A stretch of 64,000 bases of DNA from Aphidius gifuensis (GCF_014905175.1 NC_057791.1:372001-436000); one strand, 5' to 3'. Counted from the stretch's first letter, positions 1-12,016 are shown. Notes: generated from the sequence alone by a model not told the origin. Made by a program: numbers and translations.

Positions 1-148
1 CAAACTTAACCACAAAATTCGTATAGAAATTAAAACAAAACATTGTTAATTAGATGTTTAAAATAAAAATAAATAAACAAATTATTTATTAATAAAATAT
101 AAAAATAAAGCTATTTTTCGATTTAATAATAAGAAAAAAAAAAAAAAA

Positions 149-2038
149 ATGACAAGAAAGTGTATATTGTGTCAAGAAACAAATTTTAAAACAAAATACA
201 GTTTTTTTTCGGCGCCAAAAGACGCACCAACTCGTAAAAAATGGAAGGAGGCACTTGGAATACCAAGTGTTTGTGATGAAACATATGTTTGTAGTAAACA
301 TTTTGATGATCGTGATATTATATCATCATGGGCAAGTGGTACACCACCTCATGTTGTAACAATTCAATATAAAAAATGTCGTTTAAGACCAGGTGCAGTA
401 CCAACAACAAAAAAAAATAGTAGACAATATTGTATACCTACTACAAGAAAAGATAATCAATATTTCATACATGAAAAACATGATGGTGATGATGATGAAG
501 ATGAAGAACCAGAAGAAGAAAAAGAAAAAGAAGAAAATCAACAACAAAAAATGATAAAAGAAACACATGATGAAAGACAAGAGGAAAATCATAATAAAGA
601 AGATGAAAAAGAAGAAGAAGAAGAATTTATTGAGACAAAAAAACCAGCAACAAGAAGTAGCATGAGAAAAACATTGCCAGTACCACCTGCAAAGGTAAAC
701 AACAATAACAATAAATTAAAAGCAACTGCCAAAAAAACAAATGATAAACCAAGTATTAAAAAACCTGTTTCAAAAAATGGAACAGTTGTATCAAAAACTC
801 GTGCTGGTGGTGATAATAATTGTCAAGAAAAAATGATAACTGAACCGATAGATATTATTGATCCAGCTAATATGGATGTTGATGATAATGGAGATAAAAG
901 TGCATTCTATATTAAAACTGGTGATACAAAACAGCTGTATTATATTAAACCAGTTGATGAAAATTCTAAAACAGATTTTACCGAGGATGATATTATAAAT
1001 GGTGGTGATGATGATAATGTTGATGATTCTAAAGAAAAAAAAGTTGAAAAAAATCCATTAATTAAGCTTGAAAATGTTAAATATATTGAAGATGACGATG
1101 AAGACGAAGAAGATGAAGAGGATGAAGATGATGATGACGATGATGAATACCCAATGTGGAAAAAAATTAAGGCTGAAACAAAGAAAAAGGCAAAAATAAT
1201 ATCGAAAACAGCATCAAAATTACCATCATCAAAAACACCAGCAACAAAAATATCAGAACCAAAAATACCAGCAACAAAAATATCAGAACCAAAAATACCA
1301 GCATCAAAATTATCACAACTACAAATACCAACATCAAAAATAATAGAACAAAAAATGACAGCACAAAAATTATCAGAAGCACAAACACCAGCATCAAAAA
1401 TATTAGAACCAAAAATATCAGAAGCACAAATAGCAGCAGCAAAAATAAATTATGAAGAAGAGGAAGATGACGGTATGTTATTTGAAGATTTACTTGAGAC
1501 TTATACTGATGTCACATTACCAAGTGGCTGGTGTGTACTTGTTGAATCAAGAGGTGATGTGACAACAGTTATATATGCATATATTGAAACAACAAGTGGT
1601 GGTATACCATGGATTAGAAAACAAGTATTTATACAAAATGACATGTTGATGAGAACATCAGCTGGTGGAAGAGAAATTGATCCAATAGTTTATAAATTAA
1701 TTAAAGGCACAAATAGTGTTCAAGTTACAGATGTTGATGATGTTACTGATATTATTAGAGAATTTGATGAAAGAACTGTTTGTCAAGGTAATTTATTTTT
1801 TAAATTTAAATTTTAAATATTAATTTATCTACATTATTAATTAATGTTTTGTTTTATTAATAAAGGTACAAGTGAAAAAATAAATCCAGCTGATATGGAC
1901 AACACAATTGGTTATCTAGATGGTGTTAATTGGCGACATGTTGAATGTTCAATAATGATTAAACCTGGACAAGCACGTTGTAAAAAATGTAACTCATTAA
2001 ATGCAATAGCTAAACGTAAAAAAGCAAAATTACCTTGA
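149..2038 (+). CDS. THAP-domain zinc-finger protein (2 exons, about 603 aa)
   Basis: Exon 1 is 149-1787 and exon 2 is 1866-2038, joined over a 78 bp GT-AG intron. The first ~60 residues form a THAP domain (C2CH zinc-coordinating, DNA binding): CILC near residue 5, a WKEALGI helix, then VCSKHF and an AVPT-like box (GAVPT) near residue 83. THAP proteins are nuclear, sequence-specific DNA binders. The middle (about 110-460) is low-complexity: Glu/Lys and Asp/Glu runs and imperfect repeats around PATKISEPK, looking intrinsically disordered. The C-terminal ~150 residues are ordered and end in a Cys-containing segment (HVECSIMI, then RCKKC). The ATG chosen immediately precedes the first zinc Cys, as is usual for THAP proteins. 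The gene converges on SUV3 with about 150 bp between stops. Domain call is firm; target genes are unknown. Confidence 0.88.
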
Positions 2039-2188
2039 GCTGCTGAATTTGTTAAAATTTTATAATAAAAAAAATAAATAAAAATATTATTGTAAGCTTA
2101 TTAAAATTATTTGATTAGTAATTTAAAAAAAAAAAATTATTGATTTGAATAATAATAATAATAATAACTTAAGACACAAAATAAATAA

Positions 2189-4594
2189 TTATTTAATTTT
2201 TTTATTTCTATTAAAAATTTTGTTATCAGTTATTCTATTTTTTTGATTTTGTATAGACCATTCACGTTGTAATTCTTGTAACATACTTGGTGTTAATAAT
2301 CCTCTTTCAAGTAATTTATCAGTTAATTTACCTTGTCCATGATGTTTTCTTCTGCTATTATAAGCACCACCACCATTATTATTATTATACTGATTATTAT
2401 CAGTAATTGTTGATGTATTTGTAAGTGAATTGCTTGCACTTGTTTCATTGCTAGCTAATAATTTTGTTAATTTTAATATACCATCTTGAATCATCATGTC
2501 AATGTCTTTTTGAAGATTTCTAACAAGATGTGTGTCTGGAAACAAATCAATGAATCTATAACTCAGCCAAAGATATAGATCCATTACGTCAAACACAGCT
2601 TCCAGATGCACCAAGTCAATTATTGTTTTTGGTGGTTTTAATGGCCAATCAAATTGTTGTGTCAACCATGAAAATGTTATTGCCTCATTTTTGCTGTATT
2701 GACGAGCAAATTTAAGGAACATTGTACATGGAAATGGTATTTTTTTGTTGATTGGCGCACAACAAAATACATAACGTGCACGTAGTGGAAGTGACACATG
2801 TTGAATCATATCAGCAAGAAATTTAAAGTCATCAATATTACACATGAAATACAGTGAATCATCAACAGTACACAGTGCAACAAATATATCAATTAAATTT
2901 GATAATGGTGCTTTTGGCAAATGGTATGCATACAATTCAATTTGATCAGCTGTTGGATGTAGACCAGCTTGTGTTATTGGCTCTGGTGATTGAGATAAAA
3001 TACTTTTTAATAATGACAAATCTTCAGCCTTGAATGTTGTGACATATCCCTTTTCCCACTGGGTACCATAACGTCCAGCACGTCCAGCAATTTGTAGGGC
3101 TGATGACACTGATATTTTATCCATTTCTTTTTCACCTTTTTCATTTACTGTTGGTTTAATCATTGAATAAAATATGACACGTCTGATGTGAAGATTCAAG
3201 CCCATACCAATTGCATCAGTTGCCACCATGACTTTGCATGTATTTTTTGGATCATTGAATTTAGCTGCTTGACTGAGCTTTGTATTTGGTGGTAAACCAC
3301 CATATATCACAGCTACTTCAATGCCATTCATTTCCAGCTCTCTTGATACTGAATAAATGTCATTTTTATTGAAGCAAACAATACAATCACCAGGTTGTAT
3401 ATTTTTGTATGTCACAATTGCTTGATTTTGTATTTCCAATTCAGTCAAACGTTTATAATGATTAACATGAACAGTTTCACCAGTTGTTAAGCATAGTGCA
3501 CGTACCAAATCAACTGCACCAGCTTCACCACAAAGATGTATCTCATCAGCTGGTATGCCTAGCAATGCACGTGTCCATGCCCATCCTCTTGCATAGTCTT
3601 TTAACAATTGTATTTCATCAATTACAGCAACTTCACATGGTGCATTTATTTTAGCCATCTCAACTGTACATGCAACATGTTCTGATGGATTATTAACACC
3701 ATTTGCAAATAGTCTTTCTTCACCAGTTACCAAATCACATGGTGTATTTAAACTATTTGTTTTGTTAAATACTTCAGTTGCTAATAACTTTAATGGACCA
3801 CAATATAATCCACTTTTAGCTGTTCTAAAACGTTCTAGGGCATGATAAGTTTTGCCACTATTTGTTGGTCCAGCATGAAATATTATTTTACGTTTTTTAG
3901 TTCTAGCAAGAGGATACCAATTTGCTGGTGTACGAAGATCAGATATTTTCTTCAAATCATCCATGCACTCAAGATGTGGAAATATTTCTTTTGCATGCTT
4001 GATAAAATATGGAAACAAGTCAGACACATTACCACCATTTATTATATCTGATATGACAATGTGTAAATCAACTGGTAGAGTTTCGTTTTCCATGCAAAAA
4101 CGACGAAAACTATTGAATGCTTGTTGTTGAAGATCATTGTCAAGACCATACTCTTTAGCTAAACTGTGAATTTCTTTTTTCATATAAAATTTTGTTAAAA
4201 TTGTTTGTAAGTCACTTTTATTTATAACACCACTTAATTCAGCACCAACATTAACGTGTCCTTCTGTTGTTGTTGTTGTTGTTGTTGTTGTTGTATTATT
4301 TGTTGATAAATCAATCGGTCGAAATAACGAATTTATTGGCATATTTTTTTTATCCATTTTTTTTCCTCTTTTTGTTTCTATCATTACAACATTTGAATCT
4401 AGTGACCTGTAATTAAATAAATTAATTAGATAAATATATATTTTATTTAAATTAAATATGATGAAATACCTGCTGAAAAGACATGGTTTCATAAATCTAT
4501 TTGATTTACAAAGATATTCAACTATTATTTTTCTACTATTCAACATTTTAATGATTATAAATAAACTATTAAAATTACTATTATTATTATTCAA
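2189..4594 (-). CDS. SUPV3L1: ATP-dependent RNA helicase SUV3, mitochondrial (SUPV3L1 homologue)
   Basis: SUV3 is the helicase of the mitochondrial RNA degradosome, working with polynucleotide phosphorylase. Recognisable pieces in order: an N-terminal region with the KFYMKKEIHSLAKEYGLD block, motif I GPTNSGKT, DEIQ (motif II, within VIDEIQLL), the ARGWAWTRALLG block, a second RecA lobe ending in QIAGRAGRYG (motif VI), the SUV3 C-terminal region with YLWLSYRF, and a Gln/Lys-rich tail. The reading frame is open throughout, but 4407-4469 has GT...AG ends, a T-rich 3' end and is exactly 63 bp, coding a hydrophobic Ile/Tyr/Asn-rich insert unlike the family; I read it as an intron, giving about 780 aa. 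The start is uncertain: the Asn-rich ATG at 4594 or the next Met (about 4546), which begins a basic mitochondrial-targeting-like peptide. Head-to-head with HELQ. Confidence 0.93.
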   Translation of the reverse strand: MNNNNSNFNSLFIIIKMLNSRKIIVEYLCKSNRFMKPCLFSRYFIIFNLNKIYIYLINLFNYRSLDSNVVMIETKRGKKMDKKNMPINSLFRPIDLSTNNTTTTTTTTTTEGHVNVGAELSGVINKSDLQTILTKFYMKKEIHSLAKEYGLDNDLQQQAFNSFRRFCMENETLPVDLHIVISDIINGGNVSDLFPYFIKHAKEIFPHLECMDDLKKISDLRTPANWYPLARTKKRKIIFHAGPTNSGKTYHALERFRTAKSGLYCGPLKLLATEVFNKTNSLNTPCDLVTGEERLFANGVNNPSEHVACTVEMAKINAPCEVAVIDEIQLLKDYARGWAWTRALLGIPADEIHLCGEAGAVDLVRALCLTTGETVHVNHYKRLTELEIQNQAIVTYKNIQPGDCIVCFNKNDIYSVSRELEMNGIEVAVIYGGLPPNTKLSQAAKFNDPKNTCKVMVATDAIGMGLNLHIRRVIFYSMIKPTVNEKGEKEMDKISVSSALQIAGRAGRYGTQWEKGYVTTFKAEDLSLLKSILSQSPEPITQAGLHPTADQIELYAYHLPKAPLSNLIDIFVALCTVDDSLYFMCNIDDFKFLADMIQHVSLPLRARYVFCCAPINKKIPFPCTMFLKFARQYSKNEAITFSWLTQQFDWPLKPPKTIIDLVHLEAVFDVMDLYLWLSYRFIDLFPDTHLVRNLQKDIDMMIQDGILKLTKLLASNETSASNSLTNTSTITDNNQYNNNNGGGAYNSRRKHHGQGKLTDKLLERGLLTPSMLQELQREWSIQNQKNRITDNKIFNRNKKIK
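4407..4469 (-). other. Probable 63-bp intron of SUV3, length divisible by three and stop-free
   Basis: On the minus strand the segment begins GTATTT and ends TTACAG. It separates a basic N-terminal leader from the SLDSNV... sequence. Because it is 21 codons long and lacks stops, retention would add a hydrophobic segment close to the predicted mitochondrial leader without breaking the frame. Splicing is inferred from the splice consensus and the composition of the insert. Confidence 0.7.
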
Positions 4595-5040
4595 TTATTA
4601 TTATTATATCAACATCAATAAATTCATAGTTAAAAATAACAATTAATTACGACATTTTTTTATGTGTGTTCAATAATTATTATTGAGGTTATGATTTCAC
4701 GTGGTGTCTCTTTTTTTTTGTTTTAATATGCCATCTTGTTTTTTATTTAGGCGCGCAATGTTACCGGTAAAAAAAAAAAAACAATAATAATAATAATAAT
4801 AATATTAGTATTTATTGTTTATTGTTGTTGTTGATGATGTTGGAGTTGTTCAAAACTAGCTCCAAACAGGCACCAACACGTTTAATCATCAACTCTAATT
4901 AACTAAAAAAAAGTGTAGATAATTTAATATAGTTAATGGTAAATATATTTTCATCATAATTGTTAAATAATTGATGATAATATTTATTAATTGATAAATC
5001 AAGGTTACATGTGACTTGATTTATAAAGAAATAGTAAAAT
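4595..5040. promoter_or_regulatory. Divergent SUV3/HELQ intergenic region
   Basis: About 450 bp separates the two head-to-head start codons, so it must hold both promoters and 5' UTRs. It contains a short GC-richer spot around 4750 (GGCGCGCAATGTTACCGGTA), poly-T/A tracts and a TTG/ATT microsatellite-like stretch. I see no TATA box placed convincingly for either gene, which fits a housekeeping bidirectional promoter. Confidence 0.45.
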
Positions 5041-8000
5041 ATGGCAAGTGCAATTAAAAAAATAAAATTAATTGATCATAATCGTGAGCTAGATGTATTA
5101 ACACAAGAATCAAATGATAAATTAAATATTGCAACAATAAGTACCAATGATGATTCAATATTCAGTGATTGTTTTGATGACTTTGATAATTCATGTCTCA
5201 ATAAAAGTATATACATTGATGATGATGATGATAATGAAAATGATTATTTATCAATAACAAGTGATTTTAATGCACCATCATTAATTGAAAGTGATTTCAA
5301 TTATATCAATGCTGAATTAAAAAAAGAAACACCACATATCAATGATAATTTCAACACGACAAATTGGAAAAATGATACAATATTTGCATCTTCTTCATAC
5401 AATAAAATTGATGAAAATAATATTAAAAAATCATTATTAAATAAATCATTTAAAAATAATTTATCAATTTTAAATGATGGTAAATTAGAAACAAGTAAAT
5501 TGTCATTAAGTTTAAGTAATACTAAAAATGAAATATTAAATTCAGCATCATTATCATGTACTGGTCTTGAATTTGATGATTGGTCACAAGAGCTAAAAAT
5601 AAATGATGATAGTAATTCATTTTATGGTCTTCCTGATCGTGTTAAAAGTTTAATATTTAAAATAAAAAAAATAAATTCATTATATGAATGGCAAAATCAA
5701 TGTTTAAATTTGCCATCAATTAAAAATCGTAAAAATTTAATTTATTCATTACCAACAAGTGGAGGTAAAACACTTGTTGCTGAAATACTCATGTTAAAAC
5801 AAATAATATGTTATAAAAAAAATTCAATATTTATATTACCATTTATATCAATTGTCCAAGAAAAAATACAATCAATGGCACCATATGGTGTTGATTTTGA
5901 TTTTTTACTTGAAGAATATGCTGCAAATAAAGGACAATATCCACCAATTAAAAGAAGAAAAAAAAATAGTATTTACATATGTACTATTGAGAAGGCACTT
6001 GGTTTAATAAATAGTTTAATTGAAACAAAAAGACTTGATGAAATTGGTATGGTTGTTGTTGATGAGCTACATTTACTTGGTGAAAATGGAGGAAGAGGTG
6101 CTTGTCTTGAGGTGTTATTAACAAAGCTACTATATGCTAATGATAATATTCACATTATTGGAATGAGTGCAACAATTGGTAATCTAGCTGAAATTGCTGA
6201 ATTTTTAAAAGCTGATATGTATGTTGAAAATTTTCGTCCAGTTGAACTCAAAGAATATGTTAAATGTGAAGATAAAATGTGTCTCGTTGATGTCAAAGAA
6301 GAAAATATATTTCAAGATTGTAAAACTGTTAAATATCCAGTAAGTAATTTTAATTTTAATCTCAAGTATTATTAGTAATTAATAATTGTCTTTTGTTATA
6401 TTTTAGTATTCAAAAAAATATGCAATACTAGATCCAGATAAAATTGGAGGATTAGTTATGGATGTCGTGCCAAATGATTCTTGTTTAATATTTTGTTCAA
6501 CTAAAAAAAATTGTGAAAGTCTTGCTGGTTTATTAACACATGTTCTATTCAAGTTTGTTAATTTTTTTGCTTGTTAATTGATTAATTATTAATTAGTATT
6601 TTTATTGATAGATTTTATGTACTATTTCAGTCATTTAAAAAAACATAAAGAAGCTGAAAAACAACTACTACTTGATGCATTAAAAACAGAGAGTAAATTA
6701 TGTCCAATATTGGCTGAAACAATTAAATATGGTGTTGCTTATCATCATTCTGGTTTGACAACTGAAGAAAGAAAATTAATTGAAGATGGATTTCGTGAAG
6801 GTGTACTTTGTGTTATTTGTGCAACATCAACACTTGCTGCTGGTGTTAATTTACCAGCAAGAAGGGTAATCAAAATAATACAAAAAATATTTATTAAAAT
6901 TGAAAATTAATTAATCAATTTTTTTTAGGTAATTCTTAGAAAGCCATATATTGGAAATCAATTTTTAAATTTAAGTAGATATAAACAAATGATTGGCAGA
7001 GCTGGTAGAGCAGGAATGGGACAAATTGGTGAAAGTATATTAATTTGTCAAAAAGTTGATATGAAAAAAGTTGAAGAAATGTTAACATCAAAAATGGATG
7101 ATTGTTTGAGTACACTTCATCAAGAAACAGATCGTGGTATAAATTATTTAATTCTCAGTGGAATACTTTTATCACTTGTTAAAACACGAGAAGAAATACA
7201 TCGTCTTGTTTCATTTTCATTATTGGGCTTGCAAGCTAAAAGACGTGATATTAATATTAAAGAAATTGTTGATCAATCAATTATAAATTTAGTCAAGTCA
7301 AATGCATTGTTAATCGACAAAAAAATATATAATTCAAATTTTAAAATTGAAATATCATCACAAAAATTATTAACAAATAATCATGATGATGATATTACGT
7401 CATTAATTGATATGACAATGATGAGTCATTTAGAGCTATCAAATTTAGGAAAAGCAGCAATGAAAGGTAATTTTAATTTATTAACAATAATTATAAAAAA
7501 TTAATTATGTGTTGTTTTTTTTTTTTTCTACAGCTAATATTGATTTAAAAACAGCTTATATTCTTGCTGAAGATTTAAAAACAGCTCAAAAGCAATTGAT
7601 ACTGTTGAATGATTTGCATTTACTTTACTTGATAACACCGTATGATTTTTCTGATAAATTTAAAGTTGATGGATTGGTACTTTATGATGTGGTATGTTTA
7701 TTAATTTTAAATAATATATCTCTATTATTGTTGTTGTTTTTTTTTAACTAAAAATAATCATCAACAGATAATGAGTCTACCAGAAAGCCTGATGGTTGTA
7801 TCAAGATTACTTGGGATTAACGAAATGACTGTTATAAAATTACGTGAAGGTGTTGTACCAAAGGTATCTATCATCATCAAAAATAATTTTCACCTATTTT
7901 TTTTAATTATATACAATTGCTTTAGAGTGTTTCAGTCAGAGTTATTTCTCGTTTTTATTTGACATTGATACTGTATGAATTGAATAATCAACAGTCAATT

Positions 8001-8573
8001 CATATTGTTGCCGAAAAATATAAAGTTGATAGAGGCTGGATACAAAACATCATGATTTCATCAGCATCATTTGCAAATTGTATTATTAAATTTTGCCAAG
8101 AGATACCAGAATTTTGGGCATTCCCAGATTTAATTAAAGTATTTACTAAAAAATTGAGCTATGGATGTTCTGGCGAGTTAGAAATTCTAATGGAATTACC
8201 AACTGTTAAAGCAGTAAGTTTATTATTTAATTTTCCACGTAATTTACGTAATAGAAAATTTAAATAATATATTTTTATTGACAAATAGGGAAGAGCTAGA
8301 CAACTTTACAATGCTGGCTATAAAACACTACAATCAATTGCAACAGCAGATGCCAAAGAAATTGCTGAAAAAATTCGTTACATGCCAAAAAGTTCAATAA
8401 GTCGTATTATTTCATCAGCTCATGTAAGTAATTAAATAAAATTGACTCTTAAAATTGTACCTGACATATTTTTTTAAATATTTTAGCTATTGTTGAAAGA
8501 AAAAATTGAAAATTTAAAAGATGAATATGCAGAAATGATGGATGATTTGGATCCAAATTTACCTGATTTTTAA
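5041..8573 (+). CDS. HELQ: Helicase POLQ-like, HELQ (mus301/spindle-C family), 9 exons, about 993 aa
   Basis: HELQ is a superfamily-2 3'-5' DNA helicase used in repair of crosslinks and replication-associated breaks. Exons by GT-AG and frame: 5041-6339, 6407-6552, 6631-6865, 6929-7466, 7534-7691, 7768-7863, 7926-8213, 8289-8423, 8487-8573; the phases join cleanly. The first ~200 residues are acidic and disordered. Then come TSGGKTLVAE (motif I), VVDELHLLGE (motif II), GMSATIG (motif III), AYHHSGLT, TSTLAAGVNLPARRV and MIGRAGRAG (motif VI). A winged-helix/ratchet-like region follows, and near the C-terminus is GRARQLYNAGYKTL, the helix-hairpin-helix-like segment of HELQ. No polymerase domain follows, and the last exon ends the protein, so this is HELQ and not POLQ. 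Introns are 63-80 bp. Confidence 0.95.
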
Positions 8574-8892
8574 TCATTTATTTTTCAATCAATTAATTAA
8601 TTATAAAATAGTGTTGTTAATTTTTTCGTACTGATTATGTAAGTATATTTTTTCAAGTTTATAATACTCAAATATATATGTTAATAATAAAAAAAAATTT
8701 AAGTATACTCAATGATTTATTTATTTATGAATTGCATAATTATTTTTATTTGAAAAAAAAATAATGTGTCAATCAGATCAGTATGCCTGAAATCTTGTCA
8801 TGCTGATTAAGCTGTCACAAACATTAATAATCCACATAAATTATTAAATTAAATAATGTGGTACAGTATTTTAATTTATCAAAGTAAATAAA

Positions 8893-10242
8893 TTATCTTC
8901 TTTTGTATAAGCATGTTTTTAAATAAACTTGTGGAAGATTTTTGTTTCTTCTATTGACATCTTCAATTTTTTTAAAGTCCATAAAATAAAATAAATTATT
9001 TGATAAATCTTGATATGTATTTTGAAAGCCATATTTTTCTAATGACTTTACAAATTCTTGTATATTTTCAAAGCGACTTTCAACATCAGCAATTTTTAAT
9101 ATTCCACTGTAAATTATAATTAATATAATAACAAAAAAAAAATTAATTAAATTAATAAAACAAAATATTTAAATTAAAAAATACTTACTCTTGTTTTAAA
9201 ACACGATTTGCTTCTAAAAGATAATCTGCTAAATTTTTTCCCATTAATGATAAACAAAATACAACAACATGAACACTGCTAGTTAGCAAGGATGTATGTG
9301 CCATATCACAAGCTGTTACTTTGTCATTAACAGCAACTAAATCAAGTGAGTGAACTTTTTGTTCAACTGATTCACAAAGCTTGGCATCACCACAACCAAA
9401 ATCAGCAACAACATATTCTTTTGGCCTGTAAAAAAACATAAATAAATATATTTTATAATAAATAATTAATTTTTCAAGGGATTATTTATTAACTCACATT
9501 TTTTTAATTGTATTTATGATAATTTCTAGTGGATTTAGTGGCCATTGTTTAACTTGCTGACGATAACCAGAATGATAAGCTTCAAATGCATCTGGATCTT
9601 CAACAAATAATTTTTTAGAGTCTGAACTATTGTTGTTGTATAGTGTTTCATTAAGATATCTAAATCTTGCTGATCTTAATTGCTCCAACATTCTTTCTCT
9701 TAATGACATTGTTTTTTCTTTCTTCTCCTTTGACATGCTTTTTTTTTGTGCTAATAATTTTTGAATTTTATTTAAATCCAGCTGGTTTTTATTATCAACA
9801 ATTGCATTATCATTTTGTTCAACTTTGTCATTTGAATTTGTTGTTGTTGACTTATCTTGAGTATTAATTTGTTGTCTTTTTGATTTTTTATTCTTTTTTT
9901 TTTTTGTTTTAACAATATTCATTTCATTTTTAGCTAATTTTTCTTGTTGTTTATCTAATTTTATTTTTTTTACTTTAACATTATTTTCAGATGATAATAA
10001 TTTACGTTTTTTAATATTATTATCTAATTTTTGTGCTCCATTTTCAATACTATCAACATTTTTTTTTTTATTTTTCATATTTTTATCCTATAAACATAAA
10101 AAATTAAAATATTATAATTATTTATATTTCTATCACAATAATATATTAATAATATTTTAATTAACCTAAAAAAACAACATACCTTTTTTTTAAACACTTT
10201 AGTTTTATTGTTTTCCAATTTTTTATTTAAATTTGAACTCAT
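8893..10242 (-). CDS. RRP8: Ribosomal RNA-processing protein 8 (25S/28S rRNA N1-adenine methyltransferase)
   Basis: RRP8 is a nucleolar SAM-dependent methyltransferase that makes m1A in large-subunit rRNA. Four exons on the minus strand: 10242-10183, 10087-9498, 9425-9189 and 9106-8893, about 366 aa. The N-terminal half is a Lys-rich, disordered nucleolar-type tail. The MTase domain begins near SLRERMLEQLRSARFRYLNE, followed by the YHSGYRQQVKQWP segment; the SAM-binding motif is VVADFGCGDAKL. The protein ends in FYFMDF and the terminal CLYKRR typical of RRP8. The DLVAVND motif follows the SAM loop, again as in the family. Length is shorter than the vertebrate protein because the tail is shorter. 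Stop to stop, it converges on HELQ with about 320 bp between them. Confidence 0.93.
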
Positions 10243-10640
10243 CTTGATATATCAAAAAATGTGTTGATTTATTTTTCACAATTAGCTATAATATCAACTG
10301 GCAATTATTATTTAAATAAACAAATTATTATCAACACGTGTCTTGGTCCTTGGACAGTTCAACAAAAAAAAACACAAGTGACAATAATGGCCGATTTACA
10401 CTGAACGTGAACGTTAAGAGTGTGCTCTCCAATTGGCTTTTGTCACGAGGCTGTTTAGCCAATAGCGTTTGAGCATTTGAAAATCTTGAAACATTTAAAA
10501 ATCTAAAAAATTGTTAAACATAATAAGTCGGAGCAAAGTTTATAATTGTATATAGCTGAAATATAATTAAAAAAAAATAAACAATGATAATATAAATCAA
10601 TATAATATTAAAAAATTATTACGTGTAAATCAAGTGTCTT
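10243..10640. other. Non-coding region upstream of RRP8
   Basis: Holds the RRP8 promoter and 5' UTR. A GC-richer patch around 10390-10480 (GGCCGATTTACACTGAACGT, CCAATTGGC- and CCAATAGCG-type CCAAT boxes) is the likely core promoter. Nothing coding is seen. Confidence 0.4.
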
Positions 10641-10854
10641 TTCCAAGTCACCCAGGAGGTAAGACACTTGACTCGTTTTTTTTTAAGTGGTATCTCCAGT
10701 AGACCTAGTCCACTAAAATTACGCTTTTTCGCACGTCGTCTAGCTGCAGCTAGAATTATTTCGATTTAAATTTTTCGATTGCGCTCATAGCAGCAAGTAC
10801 TGATCAGTCGACGCAAATGTAAAAAAAAAAAATAAAAAATATGTGTGGGCCTAA

Positions 10855-11080
10855 TTCACTATGCCACTATCACTCGCTGTGATAGGACATTTTTAGGTTT
10901 AATTTAATTTATTTCACTATGCCACTATCACTCGCTGTGATAGGACATTTCAAGATTAATTTAATGTAATTCACTATGCCACTATCACTTGCTGTGATAG
11001 GACATTTCAAAGCTTAATTCCACTTAGGTCACTATGCCATTATCACTCATTGTGATAAGACATTTCTATATGCTTGATTC
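10855..11080. repeat. Tandem 57-58 bp hairpin repeats (family A), four copies
   Basis: Four head-to-tail copies, each containing a perfect 7-bp stem with a 5-nt loop: 10867-10885, 10924-10942, 10982-11000 and 11040-11058. Copies 1-3 have CTATCAC/GTGATAG; copy 4 has TTATCAC/GTGATAA, a paired change that keeps the stem intact. Loops vary (TCGCT, TCGCT, TTGCT, TCATT). The unit also carries a constant CACTATGCCA before the stem and GGACATTT or AGACATTT after it. A degraded fifth start is visible near 11080. Confidence 0.85.
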
Positions 11081-11288
11081 TATGCCATCATTTTACTATG
11101 CAATCTTCAATAAGTAATCCTCTTGTATTCGAAATATAATTCTCAAGAAACAGCAGTTGACGTAGTCTTGAAAATCCTGAAACAAATAAAATCTTCAAAA
11201 TATTAGAATCGTGTCAAACATAAAAAACTTGAAACAATTGACATCCTGAAAAACAAAATCCTGAAATATTATTAAAACATTAGTAATT

Positions 11289-11640
11289 GGAAAAGTGCGT
11301 AAAATATCAAATAAAAAAACCTTACATATTAACATACATCGCGATTGGAAAAGGGTGATAATTTATCTATTATAAATTATCACGATAGATAATAATAAAT
11401 CCTAATCACCCCCGTCTACTCTGTTTGAGGAAGACAGGGTCAATTCATTTTGACTTTTATACTAACGACATTTAATTTGCCATAAAAATTAAATATAAAT
11501 TATGAAAAAAATCAGTCAAAATAAATCTAAACAACAAATCAAATAATATATATAATTTGGAACGACAAGAAGCTTCAAAAAAATATAGCATACATTTTTT
11601 TGTAACTTCAAGGATATTAAAGCACTTTTCTGGGATAGGT
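11289..11640. repeat. Inverted-repeat element B, copy 1 (352 bp)
   Basis: Bounded by GGAAAAGTGC at 11289 and its complement GCACTTTTC ending at 11640. The interior holds a second GATTGGAAAAG, an AT-rich palindromic GATAATTTATC segment, a conserved CACCCCCGTCTACTCTG block and internal complementary arms around ATTTTGACT and AGTCAAAAT. A close relative lies at 14230-14564. The terminal inverted repeats and lack of coding capacity suggest a MITE-like non-autonomous element, but no clear target-site duplication is visible. Confidence 0.65.
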
Positions 11641-11717
11641 TAATAATTACAACTAGTCGATCTCGATCTAGAGGAACTTACCTTATTACAGCAACCAGCA
11701 AAATCCTCAAAAGTAGT

Positions 11718-12010
11718 CTCCCGGTAGTCTCCAATAATCCAATTAAATTCTCTCAGCTAAGCCATGTAGAAATCGTCAAGGTAGACTCCAATAATCCAAT
11801 AAAATTCCTCTCAGCTAAGCCATGTAGAAATCGTCAAGGTGGACCCCAATAATCCAATAAAATTTGTCTCAGCAAAGCCATGTAGAAAACGTCATATAAG
11901 GTAGTCTCCAATAATTCAATATAAAATCCTCTCAGCAAAGCCATGTAGAAAATGTCAAGGTAGATATTCCAATAATCCAATAGAATCCGGTTACTTTTCT
12001 CAGCAAATAG
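11718..12010. repeat. Tandem ~60 bp repeats (family C), five copies
   Basis: Direct repeats with the core CCAATAATCCAAT, then CTCAGC(T/A)AAGCCATGTAG and GTCAAGGTAG. Copies are about 58-62 bp with increasing divergence to the right. A single further copy follows element B copy 2 at about 14650-14720, so B and C travel together. No stable hairpin is apparent and no long ORF is conserved between units. Confidence 0.75.
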
Positions 12011-12016
12011 CCAAGT

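Noticed and set aside
2189..4594. Reading the whole 801-codon SUV3 frame as exonic
   Set aside because: The 63-bp stretch at 4407-4469 has splice consensus ends and codes a Tyr/Ile/Asn-rich insert unlike the family, so an intron is more likely.
10855..11060. CRISPR-like array at the 57-58 bp hairpin repeats
   Set aside because: The host is a eukaryote, whole units repeat without unique spacers, and no cas genes exist.
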